Of a stretch of 38,653 nucleotides of DNA, positions 16,297-25,221 are shown one piece after another. The stretch lies in NCBI RefSeq assembly GCF_009650605.1, contig NZ_WAJT01000005.1:1-38653 (forward strand). Direction: 5' to 3'. Source of the stretch: Labrenzia sp. CE80. GTDB taxonomy: Bacteria > Pseudomonadota > Alphaproteobacteria > Rhizobiales > Stappiaceae. Made by a program: the position numbers and the translations under genes. Within the stretch, counting starts at the first letter, position 1. Each line of letters begins with the position of its first letter. The notes under the pieces are model-generated. The model was not told where the DNA came from. It did not search any database and saw nothing but the letters and a program-made list of their open reading frames with translations.

Positions 16297-17102
16297 ACGC
16301 CCCATTGGCATATGAATACTCCGGCGCATCATCTGATGCGCCGGTTTATGAGTTGCGCAACGTCAGTAAAACCTACGCGCGCAATTCGGTGGTCGCGTTG
16401 GAGAACGTGGATCTCACCTTGCGGTACGGGAGCTTCACGTCGATCATCGGATCAAGCGGCTGCGGGAAATCGACCCTGTTGAAGATCATGGCCGGTCTCA
16501 TTCCTCCCACAAAAGGCCGTGTGGTGCTTCAGGACAAGCCTGTTATCGGCCCGCGGCGGGACATCGGAATGATGTTCCAGCAGGCCACGCTCTTCCCATG
16601 GAAGACTGCGGTTGAAAACATCGTGCTGCCGATTGAGATCCGGGATGGAAAAGCGGCTGCCAAGAAAGCGATGGAAAAGGCGCATGACCTTCTCGAGATG
16701 GTCGGGCTGAAGGGGTTTGAGAACGTTTATCCCAATGAATTGTCCGGCGGCATGGCGCAGCGTGCCTCTATTTGCCGGATGCTGATTACTGAACCGGCAG
16801 TTCTGCTTTTGGACGAGCCGTTCAGCGCGCTCGACGAGTTGTCGCGCGATATGATGAATATGGAATTGCAAAGAATTTGCCGTGAGCAGGAGGCGACGGC
16901 CTTTTTGGTCACCCATTCCATTCAAGAAGCGGTAATCCTGTCGGATGAGATCGTCGTGATGAAACCACGCCCGGGCCGAATTGCGGAGATCGTCAAGGTT
17001 GATCTGCCTCGGCCGCGGACACTTGATTTAATGACGACACCGAGATTTGGCGAAATCGTGGATCACATTCGCGGCATGTTGGACAAGGGAGAAGGCATGT
17101 GA
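16293..17102 (+). CDS. NitT/TauT-type ABC transporter ATP-binding protein
   Basis: A 269-residue ATPase of the SsuB/TauB class. Walker A is G-S-S-G-C-G-K-S-T, the Q-loop M-M-F-Q-Q-A, the signature L-S-G-G-M-A-Q-R-A, Walker B L-L-L-D-E-P-F-S-A-L-D and switch His V-T-H-S-I-Q-E-A. The signature has M-A-Q-R in place of the common M-Q-Q-R, a frequent variant in this class. It overlaps both neighbours by 4 bp (ATGA at each side), so binding protein, ATPase and permease are translationally coupled. Confidence 0.93.
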   Translation: MNAPLAYEYSGASSDAPVYELRNVSKTYARNSVVALENVDLTLRYGSFTSIIGSSGCGKSTLLKIMAGLIPPTKGRVVLQDKPVIGPRRDIGMMFQQATLFPWKTAVENIVLPIEIRDGKAAAKKAMEKAHDLLEMVGLKGFENVYPNELSGGMAQRASICRMLITEPAVLLLDEPFSALDELSRDMMNMELQRICREQEATAFLVTHSIQEAVILSDEIVVMKPRPGRIAEIVKVDLPRPRTLDLMTTPRFGEIVDHIRGMLDKGEGM

Positions 17103-17965
17103 CTGATGCGCCAATCAATCAGCAGCTAGAAACCGAAGCTGCGGAGGATACCGTCTGGGTTCAGGAAGTCGCTTTCATCGACGCCATACCCCGTTGGATC
17201 GCCATGACATTTGTGTTCGTGGTCTTCATCGGTACATGGGATGTGGTGACGCGTCTCGAGCTCGTTTCGCCGATCATTTTGCCCACGCCGCGGGAAACCT
17301 TCAACGATATGATTTTTGTTGGAAGTAATCTTCTTAGCGGCGGCTATATGCTTGGTGCTCTTTGGATCACGATCCAAGAAGTAATCTACGGCTTCGCGCT
17401 TGCGATCGCGATCGGCTTCTCGCTTGGCGTTCTCGTCGGCGAAACAGTGTTCGGGGAAAAAGCCGTAATGCCCTATCTGGTGGCCATCGACACGATGCCG
17501 AAGGTCGCCTTTGCGCCCCTCTTTGTTGCCTGGCTGGGCTTTGGCATCGAATCCAAAGTGTCGCTGGCGGCGTTTATCGCCACCTTCCCGATCGTAGTTG
17601 GAACTGCAGCAGGCCTTCATTCTGCTGATGAAAATGCCCGCATGCTCTTTAAGACCATGGGCGCGAGCCGGATGCAGACCTTGATTAAGATGAAGCTTCC
17701 AACCGGGCTTCCGCAGATCTTCACAGGACTCAAGATCGGCGCCGTTGGCGTGATGGCTGGTGCAATCACGGGTGAATTCCTGGGCGGCGGCAAAGGTTTT
17801 GGCGAACTCATCCGGGTCGCTGCGTCCCAGCTCAATACGCCGCGCGTGTTCTCCTTGATCTTGTATCTGAGCCTCGTCGGGCTGGTGTTGTACCTGCTCG
17901 TACAATGGACGCAGCGCAAGGTCGTGTTCTGGCAAAAGGAATCCGTAGGTGCACACGATCACTAA
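17099..17965 (+). CDS. NitT/TauT-type ABC transporter permease
   Basis: A 288-residue inner-membrane permease with an acidic cytoplasmic N terminus and about six helices. The coupling loop is N-A-R-M-L-F-K-T-M-G-A-S, with G-A-V-G-V-M-A-G-A-I-T-G-E-F near the C-terminal channel as in SsuC/TauC. The start is the GTG at 17099 overlapping the previous TGA (ATGTGA). Only one permease gene is present, so the channel should be a homodimer. The downstream dehydrogenase starts inside its last 17 bp. Confidence 0.9.
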   Translation: MTDAPINQQLETEAAEDTVWVQEVAFIDAIPRWIAMTFVFVVFIGTWDVVTRLELVSPIILPTPRETFNDMIFVGSNLLSGGYMLGALWITIQEVIYGFALAIAIGFSLGVLVGETVFGEKAVMPYLVAIDTMPKVAFAPLFVAWLGFGIESKVSLAAFIATFPIVVGTAAGLHSADENARMLFKTMGASRMQTLIKMKLPTGLPQIFTGLKIGAVGVMAGAITGEFLGGGKGFGELIRVAASQLNTPRVFSLILYLSLVGLVLYLLVQWTQRKVVFWQKESVGAHDH

Positions 17966-19034
17966 AGCATCCACCATACCGGTGCATACCCTGCGAGATT
18001 TCGTTTCGGCGGCGCTGCAATCGAAGGGCGTCCCGCATGAAGATGCCGTCAAAGTCGCCACGCTCATGGTTGAGGCAGATATCTTTGGGTATGGCACACA
18101 CGGTGTTTTTCGCTTGCGGCAGTACCTGGCGCGTTTGGACGGCGGCGGCTGCAACCCGACCCCCTCGGTGACCGTGGCACATGAAACAATCGCCACGGGC
18201 GTAATTGATGGAGATGACGGACTTGGTCATCTCGCAATGTCCGCTGCGCGTGATCTGGCTATCGAAAAGGCACGCACTGCCGGTATTGGTTGGGTTGGCG
18301 TTCGCCGCGGCAATCATGCCGGGCCCTTGGCGCTCTATGTGAGGCCACAAGCTGAGGCTGGTCTGCTTGGCATGGCGGCGGCAGTAGGAAGCGCGAACCA
18401 CGTGCCTCCGTACGGTGGAACCGACCTTCTTCTTGGTACCAACCCAATTGCGTTTTCGGCGCCCGCCGCCGGTGCCGATCCTTTCGTATTCGACATGGCC
18501 ACCACAGTTGCAGCGATGGGAAAGATCAAGACGCTTCTGCAACAGGGCAAGGAGATGCCGGAAGGCTGGATGGTTGGACGGGATGGTAAACCGCTCACAG
18601 ATCCAACCCGGAAATCAGAGGGCTTTCTCCTGCCGATTGGCGGCGCGAAGGGGTTCGGTTTGTCGGTTGTAATCGGGCTTATGGCAGGTGTCCTCAATGG
18701 GGCTGCCTTCGGATCAGACGTCGTCGACTTCACGAACGACACAACCTCTTCCACCAATACTGGGCTGTTTGTCATGGCGCTTGATCCAGTTGCCTTTGGA
18801 ATTGGCGACGACTTTGCTAGCACCGCCAGTCGGGTCTTTGACGAGATGCGTGCCTCTGAGCCGCTTCCGGGTCATGATCCTGTGCGGTTGCCGGGTGATG
18901 GCAAGACCGCGGCAGCTGATGCGCGCCGGTCCAACGGCCTTGCTCTGAACCCCGCTCTGCGGCGCGATCTGAATGTGCTTGCAGCTGATTGCGGACTCAC
19001 AGCTCCGTTTCCTGACGAACTCGCAAAAGGCTGA
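17949..19034 (+). CDS. Ldh_2-family (malate/L-sulfolactate/ureidoglycolate-type) dehydrogenase
   Basis: A 361-residue NAD(P)-dependent oxidoreductase of the Ldh_2/YiaK family, with a fold unrelated to Rossmann dehydrogenases. The conserved catalytic region is F-G-Y-G-T-H-G-V-F-R (His51), followed by V-R-R-G-N-H-A-G, L-L-G-T-N-P-I-A-F and the C-terminal G-A-K-G-F-G-L-S. Members oxidise or reduce 2-hydroxy/2-oxo acids or cyclic imino acids (malate, sulfolactate, ureidoglycolate, diketogulonate, piperideine carboxylate); which one cannot be decided here. The GTG start at 17949 lies inside the permease gene (17-bp overlap), implying coupling. It is last in the operon, which suggests oxidation of a hydroxy acid brought in by the transporter or released by the FAH enzyme. 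Confidence 0.9.
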   Translation: MHTITKASTIPVHTLRDFVSAALQSKGVPHEDAVKVATLMVEADIFGYGTHGVFRLRQYLARLDGGGCNPTPSVTVAHETIATGVIDGDDGLGHLAMSAARDLAIEKARTAGIGWVGVRRGNHAGPLALYVRPQAEAGLLGMAAAVGSANHVPPYGGTDLLLGTNPIAFSAPAAGADPFVFDMATTVAAMGKIKTLLQQGKEMPEGWMVGRDGKPLTDPTRKSEGFLLPIGGAKGFGLSVVIGLMAGVLNGAAFGSDVVDFTNDTTSSTNTGLFVMALDPVAFGIGDDFASTASRVFDEMRASEPLPGHDPVRLPGDGKTAAADARRSNGLALNPALRRDLNVLAADCGLTAPFPDELAKG

Positions 19035-19214
19035 GAACACGTTTGCCAGGATACTGCCCAGCACCACTGGAAAGTTGGTAATGTTAGGTCTTGGGTGTGG
19101 AGTATTTGAAAGAGGCAGTTTTTGGCATTCATAAACACTACGTAGTCACCCTGCCCAAGCAAGCAAAGTTATTTTGACAGCGCCAGGTCAAATGCACACT
19201 GAGGTCGGCGTGCC

Positions 19215-19904
19215 TTAAACGGCTTCGACGTCGGGTGCATTCTGCAACCAGCGCAGCACCGAACTTTTCTTGTTTTTCATGTGAACAATCAGGACTGAAG
19301 CAAGCTTCTTGCCATCGCGCGCTTCCAGCGTTCGAATTATTTCATTGTGTTCGTCTACGGCTTCGCTCCAGCGCTCGTCAGATATATTGGCCGCATATCG
19401 CGCACGCAACATACGCGCCGACAATGACATACTGGAGTTGGCCAAGGTCTCGTTTCTTGCTGCAGAAAGTATGCCTAGATGGATTTCTTGGTTAAACTTA
19501 AAATACGCAGCCAAGTCCCTGTCACGATAGCTTTGTATCATTTCGTCGTGAAGCGAACGGATACTGATAATTTCCTCATCAGTGATCTTTTCGCAGGCCA
19601 ACTCCCCCGAAAGCCCCTCAAGAACGGCGAGCACCGGAAAGACCTCTTCGACCTCTTCTATCGTGATCGCGGTGACCCATGCTCCGCGATTTGGTTCCAA
19701 TCGGACCAAACCCTCTGCGGCCAAAACCTTCAATGCTTCGCGCAATGGGGTCCGTGATACGTTGAATTGTTCGCAAAGGGCTTTTTCGGGGACTTTTTTG
19801 TCCGGGGCCATTTGGCCTTCAATGATCAACGGACGCAGACGCTCCACCAATTCAAGGTGAAGTGACTTTCGCTCGATTATCATGTTTGCGGACAAATCAG
19901 TCAT
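19215..19904 (-). CDS. GntR-family transcriptional regulator (FCD subfamily)
   Basis: A 229-residue FCD-type GntR regulator. The HTH is at about residues 10-75 (K-A-L-C-E-Q-F-N-V-S-R-T-P-L-R-E-A-L-K-V-L-A-A-E-G-L-V recognition region), and the FCD domain includes F-N-Q-E-I-H-L-G-I-L and V-D-E-H-N-E-I-I, whose Asn/His/Glu side chains usually bind metal and carboxylate. It is 10 bp downstream of the GlcDF-type gene on the same strand, so it is probably cotranscribed. It likely regulates the divergent 22806/22926 promoters. It differs clearly in sequence from the 13462-14142 GntR protein. Confidence 0.92.
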   Translation of the reverse strand: MTDLSANMIIERKSLHLELVERLRPLIIEGQMAPDKKVPEKALCEQFNVSRTPLREALKVLAAEGLVRLEPNRGAWVTAITIEEVEEVFPVLAVLEGLSGELACEKITDEEIISIRSLHDEMIQSYRDRDLAAYFKFNQEIHLGILSAARNETLANSSMSLSARMLRARYAANISDERWSEAVDEHNEIIRTLEARDGKKLASVLIVHMKNKKSSVLRWLQNAPDVEAV

Positions 19905-19914
19905 TTTGCAGCGT

Positions 19915-22806
19915 TTACACTCGTTTCAGTGCCAAGTCGAGAAGTCGGGCTATGTGCATCGGATTGCGATTGGTGTTATCTGCGATTTGGTGGCGACAAG
20001 ACGTGCCATCGGCCACGATGATTGCATCATCAGATGCGGCGCGCACAGCTGGAAGAACGTCCAGTTCGGCCATTTTTATCGACGCGTCATATGTGCCCAC
20101 GCCGTAGCCGAATGCGCCTGCCATGCCACAGCAGCTGCTTTCGATTTTGGTAACATTAGTGTCCGGCAAGAGTGCAAGCGTACGTTCGATTGCTGGCATA
20201 ACCCCCATCGCTTTTTGGTGGCAGTGCCCGTGCAATTTGACCTCAGGCGCCGGAGATTGAAGGCGAGAAGTGAAATGCGGATTGTCCGTCTGATCAGCGA
20301 TGAACTCCTCGAACATCCGTGCCTGTTTGGCGATCTTTGCGCTATCTTCTCCGGGTAACAACACCGGTATCTCGTCGCGAAGGGTCAGTAGGCAGCTTGG
20401 TTCCAGGCCGATTATGGGAACGCCAAGTTCTGCATAAGGCAAAAGAGCATCGACCAGCCGTTTGGCCTCTTGCCGCGCTTGATCAACCAATCCAACCGAC
20501 AAAAACGTACGACCACAACACAATGGACGACCATTGTCTGTAGGTTTTACAACATCGACCGAACAGCCCGTCGCATTCAAAACTCTGACCGCCGCGCGCA
20601 GGTTTTCAGGCTCGAAGTAGCGGCTGAAACTGTCAACAAACAGAGCTGCGTCCGGTGTTGAGATCGCGCTGACTTCGGTATCCTTGAACGGTTTGGCCGC
20701 CCATTTGGGCAATGGCCGTTTTGCAGTGAAACCCGTCAATCGTTCTGTTGTTTTGGCCAAACCAGGCACCTTGTCCCGCAGGTTCAGCAGAAAAGGCAGT
20801 TTTGCCGCCCAAGGCGCGTATCGCGGCAGATAACCGACAAGCCGATCATGAATGCTCAGGCCGTGTTTCTTGGCGCGCGCAGAGAGTACCTCAATCTTCA
20901 TCCGCGCCATATCTACGCCTGTCGGGCACTCGCGCTTGCAGCCCTTGCAGGACACGCAAAGCTTCATCGCATCTGCCATCTCTTCGGATACCAGTGCGTC
21001 AGGTCCAAGCTGTCCGGATATCGCAAGACGAAGGGTGTTGGCGCGGCCTCGGGTCAGGTCTCGTTCTTTTCGGGTTACCCGAAATGAGGGACACATGACG
21101 CCGCCCTTCAGTTTACGGCACGCTCCGTTGTTGTTGCACATTTCAACGGCACCCTGAAAACCGCCGTCCTTTCCGGACCACTCGGACCAATCCAGTTCGG
21201 TTTTCAGATGCGAGGTTTGATATTCTGGTCCATAGCGGAACAGGCTACGGTCATCCATCTTTGGCGCATTGACGATTTTACCAGGGTTGAACACGCCGGT
21301 TGGATCGAAGCGATCTTTTACCTCCTCAAAGGTCGCGACCATCCGAGAGCCAAACATCTTTTCATGAAATTCCGAGCGGACGATGCCGTCACCATGTTCG
21401 CCTGAATGCGAACCCTTGTAGCGGGCGACAAGGTCAAAACATTCCTCGGCAATCGCGCGCATTGTGGCGACGTCACTATCCAGCTTCAGGTTCAACACGG
21501 GGCGCACATGCAGACACCCGACCGACGCATGTGCGTACCATGTTCCTCTGGTGCCATGACGTTCGAAAACCTCTGTAAGCCCGGCCGTGTAGGCGGCAAG
21601 GTCAGGCAGTTCGACCGCACAATCCTCGACAAACGATACGGGCTTCCCGGCGGTCTTCATGGACATCATTATGTTGAGGCCAGATTTGCGCAGTTCAGCG
21701 ATCTGTCCCTGTAGACCTGCATCCGTCACCGCAGTGACACCGCCCCAGGCTTTGCCGGTCCCGGTCCATGAAAATCCGAGATCGCCCATCATCTGGTCGA
21801 GGTCTTTTAACTTTTGCGCCCCGTTGGCTTGCGTGAATTCCACCAAGAGCAAAGCCTCAGGCGCTCCTGTTACAAAATTTTCGATTGTCTTGGCAAAAAG
21901 CGGAATGTCCCGAGCCAGCGCGATCATCGTGTGATCGACCAACTCAACCCCCTCGGGATCAAGCGTCACCAGGTGTTGTGCGGCATCCATCGCCTGATGA
22001 AAGGTCGGGAAGTGACACACTCCCAAGGCCTTGCCGTCCTGAAGCGGGGAGAGTTTCAGCTCAATCGCGGTTGTGTAGGCAAGCGTACCTTCCGAGCCAA
22101 CAAGAAGATGAGCTAGGTTTTGGGTGTTCAATCCCGAAGTCAGTGCGTCGATGTTGTAGCCACCCACACGTCGCATCACATTGGGGAAACGGGTAGCGAT
22201 TTCAGCTGTTTCTCTTTGGCCTACCGCCGCAAGATCTCGGGAGAGCGCGTTGTAAGCTGCGTTCTGGTCGGTAAGACCCACACCGAATCGGTGTTTGCTG
22301 CCATCGGCCAAGATCGCGTCAATCGACAGCACATTGTCCCGCATCATGCCGTATCTAATGGATTTCCCGCCGCAGGAGTTGTTCCCCGTCATCCCGCCAA
22401 GGGTTGCGCGCGAAGCAGTTGAGACATCGACCGGGAACCAAAGCCCATGCGGTTTGAGCACCCGATTCAGTTCATCGAGCACGACGCCCGGGCGCACGAC
22501 ACAGCGCCTGTTGGCGACATCAAGCTCGAGTATTTCATTGAAATACTGAGTGTTATCCAGAACCAGCGCTTCGTTGACGGTCTGGCCACACTGTGATGTG
22601 CCGCCTCCGCGTGGCAGGATCGGCACACCTTGATCGCGTGCGCAGTCAATCGCTGCCAATATGTCGTTTTCTGATTTTGGCGCCAGCACGCCCACAGGCA
22701 TCATCTGATAAATCGATGCGTCCGTTGCGTAGCGACCGCGCGAAAACGGATCGAACATCAGATCGCCCGACACTCTTTTAGAAAGCTCACGAGCAATATC
22801 GTTCAA
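19915..22806 (-). CDS. FAD-binding and Fe-S oxidoreductase, GlcD-GlcF fusion (2-hydroxy acid dehydrogenase)
   Basis: A 963-residue fusion protein. Residues about 30-250 form the PCMH-type FAD domain (I-L-P-R-G-G-G-T-S-Q-C-G, G-G-M-T-G-N-N-S-C-G-G-K, G-S-E-G-T-L-A). About 260-530 is the GlcD-like FAD-oxidase C domain, including H-S-G-E-H-G-D-G near its end. After that comes an iron-sulfur part with C-V-S-C-K-G-C-K-R-E-C-P and a C-terminal pair of CCG cysteine-rich motifs (P-L-C-C-G-R and S-S-C-C-G-M-A-G-A-F-G-Y). This layout is the YdiJ/Dld2-like class that oxidises D-2-hydroxy acids (D-lactate, glycolate, D-2-hydroxyglutarate) and passes electrons to quinone. It is probably peripheral on the inner membrane. 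It is divergent from a glyoxylate-type aminotransferase and a TRAP importer, fitting hydroxy-acid oxidation followed by transamination. Exact substrate unknown. Confidence 0.9.
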   Translation of the reverse strand: MNDIARELSKRVSGDLMFDPFSRGRYATDASIYQMMPVGVLAPKSENDILAAIDCARDQGVPILPRGGGTSQCGQTVNEALVLDNTQYFNEILELDVANRRCVVRPGVVLDELNRVLKPHGLWFPVDVSTASRATLGGMTGNNSCGGKSIRYGMMRDNVLSIDAILADGSKHRFGVGLTDQNAAYNALSRDLAAVGQRETAEIATRFPNVMRRVGGYNIDALTSGLNTQNLAHLLVGSEGTLAYTTAIELKLSPLQDGKALGVCHFPTFHQAMDAAQHLVTLDPEGVELVDHTMIALARDIPLFAKTIENFVTGAPEALLLVEFTQANGAQKLKDLDQMMGDLGFSWTGTGKAWGGVTAVTDAGLQGQIAELRKSGLNIMMSMKTAGKPVSFVEDCAVELPDLAAYTAGLTEVFERHGTRGTWYAHASVGCLHVRPVLNLKLDSDVATMRAIAEECFDLVARYKGSHSGEHGDGIVRSEFHEKMFGSRMVATFEEVKDRFDPTGVFNPGKIVNAPKMDDRSLFRYGPEYQTSHLKTELDWSEWSGKDGGFQGAVEMCNNNGACRKLKGGVMCPSFRVTRKERDLTRGRANTLRLAISGQLGPDALVSEEMADAMKLCVSCKGCKRECPTGVDMARMKIEVLSARAKKHGLSIHDRLVGYLPRYAPWAAKLPFLLNLRDKVPGLAKTTERLTGFTAKRPLPKWAAKPFKDTEVSAISTPDAALFVDSFSRYFEPENLRAAVRVLNATGCSVDVVKPTDNGRPLCCGRTFLSVGLVDQARQEAKRLVDALLPYAELGVPIIGLEPSCLLTLRDEIPVLLPGEDSAKIAKQARMFEEFIADQTDNPHFTSRLQSPAPEVKLHGHCHQKAMGVMPAIERTLALLPDTNVTKIESSCCGMAGAFGYGVGTYDASIKMAELDVLPAVRAASDDAIIVADGTSCRHQIADNTNRNPMHIARLLDLALKRV

Positions 22807-22837
22807 CGGTGGGGTCCTTGATCTGGAAAATCTTAAA

Positions 22838-22870
22838 TTGAATTATGAATTAAAAATTGTATATTCACAA
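22838..22870 (+). promoter_or_regulatory. Sigma70-like promoter overlapped by an inverted repeat
   Basis: In the AT-rich 119-bp divergent gap, TTGAAT (22838-22843) and TATATT (22860-22865) are spaced by 16 bp, reading toward the aminotransferase. The dyad TTGT-N6-ACAA (22857-22870) covers the -10 box, as expected for a repressor operator. The neighbouring GntR/FCD protein is the natural candidate regulator. Assigned by eye only. Confidence 0.45.
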
Positions 22871-22925
22871 CGTCAATGTCATTCTGTGATGCAAGTTGAA
22901 ACGCACGTCCCACAAGGTTCGATTT

Positions 22926-24104
22926 ATGAGACAAGCTGGTCGCCATTTTCTGCAAATTCCCGGCCCAAGTTCGGTCCCTGATCGCATATTGCGCGCGATC
23001 TCTGGTCAGGTGATTGACCACAGAGGACCAGCATTCGGCAAAGTTGGTGCACAGGCCCTGGAAGGGATCAAAACCATCTTCAAGACCCAGCAGAATGTCG
23101 TGATCTATCCGTCGTCAGGTACCGGCGGATGGGAGGCGGCGCTTGTCAATGTGTTGTCGCCGGGCGACCGGGTGTTGATGTTTGAAACCGGACATTTTGC
23201 GACTTTGTGGAAAAAGATTGCCGAGAAACTGGGCTTGAAGCCCGAGTTCATTGAAGGCGACTGGCGAGGCGGTGCGGATCCGGACCAGATCGAGGCATAT
23301 CTTGCTGAAGACAAAAATCATGAGATCAAAGCAGTCTGCGTTGTTCACAACGAGACATCGACCGGCGCCGTCTCGCCGATCGCTGCTGTCCGAAAGGCAA
23401 TTGACAACGCCGGACACCCCGCGTTGTTCATGGTCGACACAATTTCGGGTCTGGCGTCGCTAGACTATCAGCACGACGAATGGGGTGTTGATGTCACTGT
23501 ATCGGGATCGCAAAAGGGACTCATGCTGCCGCCGGGTCTTTCGTTCAACGCGATAAGTGCCAAGGCCATGTCGGCGAACGCTTCGGCCACCTTACGGCGA
23601 TCATATTGGGACTGGGCGGATATGGTTGGCCCGAACAAAACGGGATATTTCCCGTATACGCCCGCCACGAACCTTCTTTACGGACTGAATGTCGCCATTG
23701 AAATGTTGCATGAAGAAGGCTTGGAAAATGTCTTTGCCCGACATGCGCGTCACGGGGGGGCTGCACGCGCTGCGGTTCGCGCCTGGGGCTTGGAAGTTCT
23801 TTGCAATAAGCAGGGGCAGGAAAGTGGCGTGCTGACGGCTGTTATGGTTCCCGAAGGCCATAGCGCAGATGGGTTCCGAGCGACGACTTTGGAACACTAC
23901 GATATTTCTTTGGGTAACGGCCTGTCGAAGGTTGCCGATAAAGTATTCCGAATTGGCCATCTTGGTGACTTCAACGACCTTATGTTGGTCGCAACACTGG
24001 CAGGCGTTGAAATGGGTCTGACAAAGGCCAAAATTCCCCACAACGCTGGGGGAGTCGGAGCTGCGATGGCGTTGCTGGAGAGTACGCAGATCGCTGCAGA
24101 GTGA
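22926..24104 (+). CDS. Class V aminotransferase, serine/aspartate-glyoxylate aminotransferase family
   Basis: A 392-residue PLP enzyme. The PLP lysine is K197 in G-S-Q-K-G-L-M-L-P-P-G-L, the cofactor-ring Asp is D171 in M-V-D-T-I-S-G, and S-S-G-T-G-G-W-E-A near residue 63 binds phosphate. H-N-E-T-S-T-G and G-Y-F-P-Y-T-P are typical of alanine/serine-glyoxylate and aspartate-glyoxylate (BhcA-like) aminotransferases, which convert glyoxylate to glycine with an amino donor. The ATG at 22926 is preferred over an upstream TTG at 22896. It heads the operon with a TRAP transporter. The donor amino acid cannot be assigned; the other beta-hydroxyaspartate-cycle enzymes are not in the window. Confidence 0.87.
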   Translation: MRQAGRHFLQIPGPSSVPDRILRAISGQVIDHRGPAFGKVGAQALEGIKTIFKTQQNVVIYPSSGTGGWEAALVNVLSPGDRVLMFETGHFATLWKKIAEKLGLKPEFIEGDWRGGADPDQIEAYLAEDKNHEIKAVCVVHNETSTGAVSPIAAVRKAIDNAGHPALFMVDTISGLASLDYQHDEWGVDVTVSGSQKGLMLPPGLSFNAISAKAMSANASATLRRSYWDWADMVGPNKTGYFPYTPATNLLYGLNVAIEMLHEEGLENVFARHARHGGAARAAVRAWGLEVLCNKQGQESGVLTAVMVPEGHSADGFRATTLEHYDISLGNGLSKVADKVFRIGHLGDFNDLMLVATLAGVEMGLTKAKIPHNAGGVGAAMALLESTQIAAE

Positions 24105-24139
24105 CGAAAACAGTCACATTTCCTAGGGAGGGATCACTC

Positions 24140-25120
24140 ATGACCATCAAGGCAATTCTTGCCGCAGCATCTGTTGCAATTGGCGGAGCAAGCGGTGCGC
24201 TTGCGGCCGACATCACGTTAAAGTTCGGCCATGTCGGCAACCCTGGTTCGCTGTTTGAAGCAAGCGTCGATAATTTCGCAGAGTGCGTGAATTCGTCGAT
24301 GGGCGGCAAAGTCGAGGTGCAGACCTTCGGCTCTTCGCAGTTGGGCAAGGACAAGGAGCTTTTGCAAAAGCTGAAACTGGGGCAGGTCGACTTTGCGCTT
24401 CCGTCGTCCGTAATGTCTTCAGTCGACGATACGTTCGGTATTTTCGAGATGCCCTATATCATCCGTGACCGCGATCACATGCGCCGTGTTCAAGATGCGA
24501 TGATGGACAAGTTCCAGACCGCTGCAAATGGTGGCGGATATCACATTGTCGGCCTGGCTGAGAACGGCTTCCGTCACATCACCAATAACACGCGTGCTAT
24601 CAGTGTGCCGAGTGACCTCGAGGGCATCAAGCTTCGTACGCCCAATGGCGTGTGGCGTGTCAAGATGTTCACGGAATACGGCGCAAACCCAACACCAATG
24701 GCATTCTCGGACGTGTTCACTGCGCTGCAAACTGGCGTGATGGATGGCCAGGAAAACCCCTATGCGCAGATTGCATCCGCTAAGTTCCAGGAAGTCCAAA
24801 AGTACCTGTCAATAACAGGGCATGTGTACACACCTGCCTATATCCTCGCTTCGCAGAAGGGATTTGCGAAATTGCCAGAGGATGTGCAGACCGGTTTGAC
24901 AGCCTGTGCGGCGTCTACGCAGGACTTCACCTACGAAAAAGCGGCTCAGTTGGAAACAGAATTGCTGGAGGTCATCAAGGCTGCTGGTGTCGAAGTGAAT
25001 GAGGCTGACAAGGATGCATTCGTCGAGGCCTCTGCACCGATCTACAATGCATTCGCCGATGAGGTCGAAGGCGGGCAGGACATGATCGACCTGGTGCTTG
25101 GCTTGGCGAACTCAAACTAG
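24140..25120 (+). CDS. TRAP transporter substrate-binding protein (DctP family)
   Basis: A 326-residue periplasmic binding protein. It has a Sec signal peptide with cleavage after A-L-A (about residue 22) and the mature start D-I-T-L-K-F-G-H. Family landmarks include L-G-K-D-K-E-L-L-Q-K-L-K-L-G-Q-V-D, and the carboxylate-binding segment L-E-G-I-K-L-R-T-P-N-G-V with its conserved Arg, then M-D-G-Q-E-N-P. The ATG at 24140 follows AGGGAGGG; an earlier GTG or TTG-type start at 24101 lies inside the aminotransferase gene. DctP proteins bind C4-dicarboxylates, 2-hydroxy or 2-oxo acids and similar. With the hydroxy-acid dehydrogenase nearby, a 2-hydroxy or 2-oxo carboxylate is the likely ligand. Confidence 0.93.
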   Translation: MTIKAILAAASVAIGGASGALAADITLKFGHVGNPGSLFEASVDNFAECVNSSMGGKVEVQTFGSSQLGKDKELLQKLKLGQVDFALPSSVMSSVDDTFGIFEMPYIIRDRDHMRRVQDAMMDKFQTAANGGGYHIVGLAENGFRHITNNTRAISVPSDLEGIKLRTPNGVWRVKMFTEYGANPTPMAFSDVFTALQTGVMDGQENPYAQIASAKFQEVQKYLSITGHVYTPAYILASQKGFAKLPEDVQTGLTACAASTQDFTYEKAAQLETELLEVIKAAGVEVNEADKDAFVEASAPIYNAFADEVEGGQDMIDLVLGLANSN

Positions 25121-25130
25121 CGCTTGTGAC

Positions 25131-25153
25131 GGGCAGCGGACGATCCGCTGCCC
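25131..25153 (+). promoter_or_regulatory. Intercistronic stem-loop between dctP-like and dctQ-like genes
   Basis: GGGCAGCGGA (25131-25140) and TCCGCTGCCC (25144-25153) make a perfect 10-bp stem with loop CGA, 10 bp after the DctP stop. It is followed by TGTTCTTTGTG, a weak U-rich tail. It may act as a partial terminator, lowering expression of the membrane subunits relative to the binding protein. It also argues that the DctQ gene does not start at the in-frame GTG at 25126. Confidence 0.7.
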
Positions 25154-25221
25154 TGTTCTTTGTGCGGTCATTCAGATCCGCGCGCGCGTCCCTTTGGCTC
25201 TTACCGAAGACAAGGCCTGAA

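Noticed and set aside
17126..18196. A 356-codon open frame on the minus strand
   Set aside because: It lies antisense to the NitT/TauT permease and Ldh_2 genes, which have clear family motifs and coupled starts. Its translation is rich in Arg, His and Cys without domain structure.
25126..25221. Upstream GTG start for the DctQ gene
   Set aside because: It lies within the stem-loop at 25131-25153 and would add 32 atypical residues before a normal DctQ N terminus.
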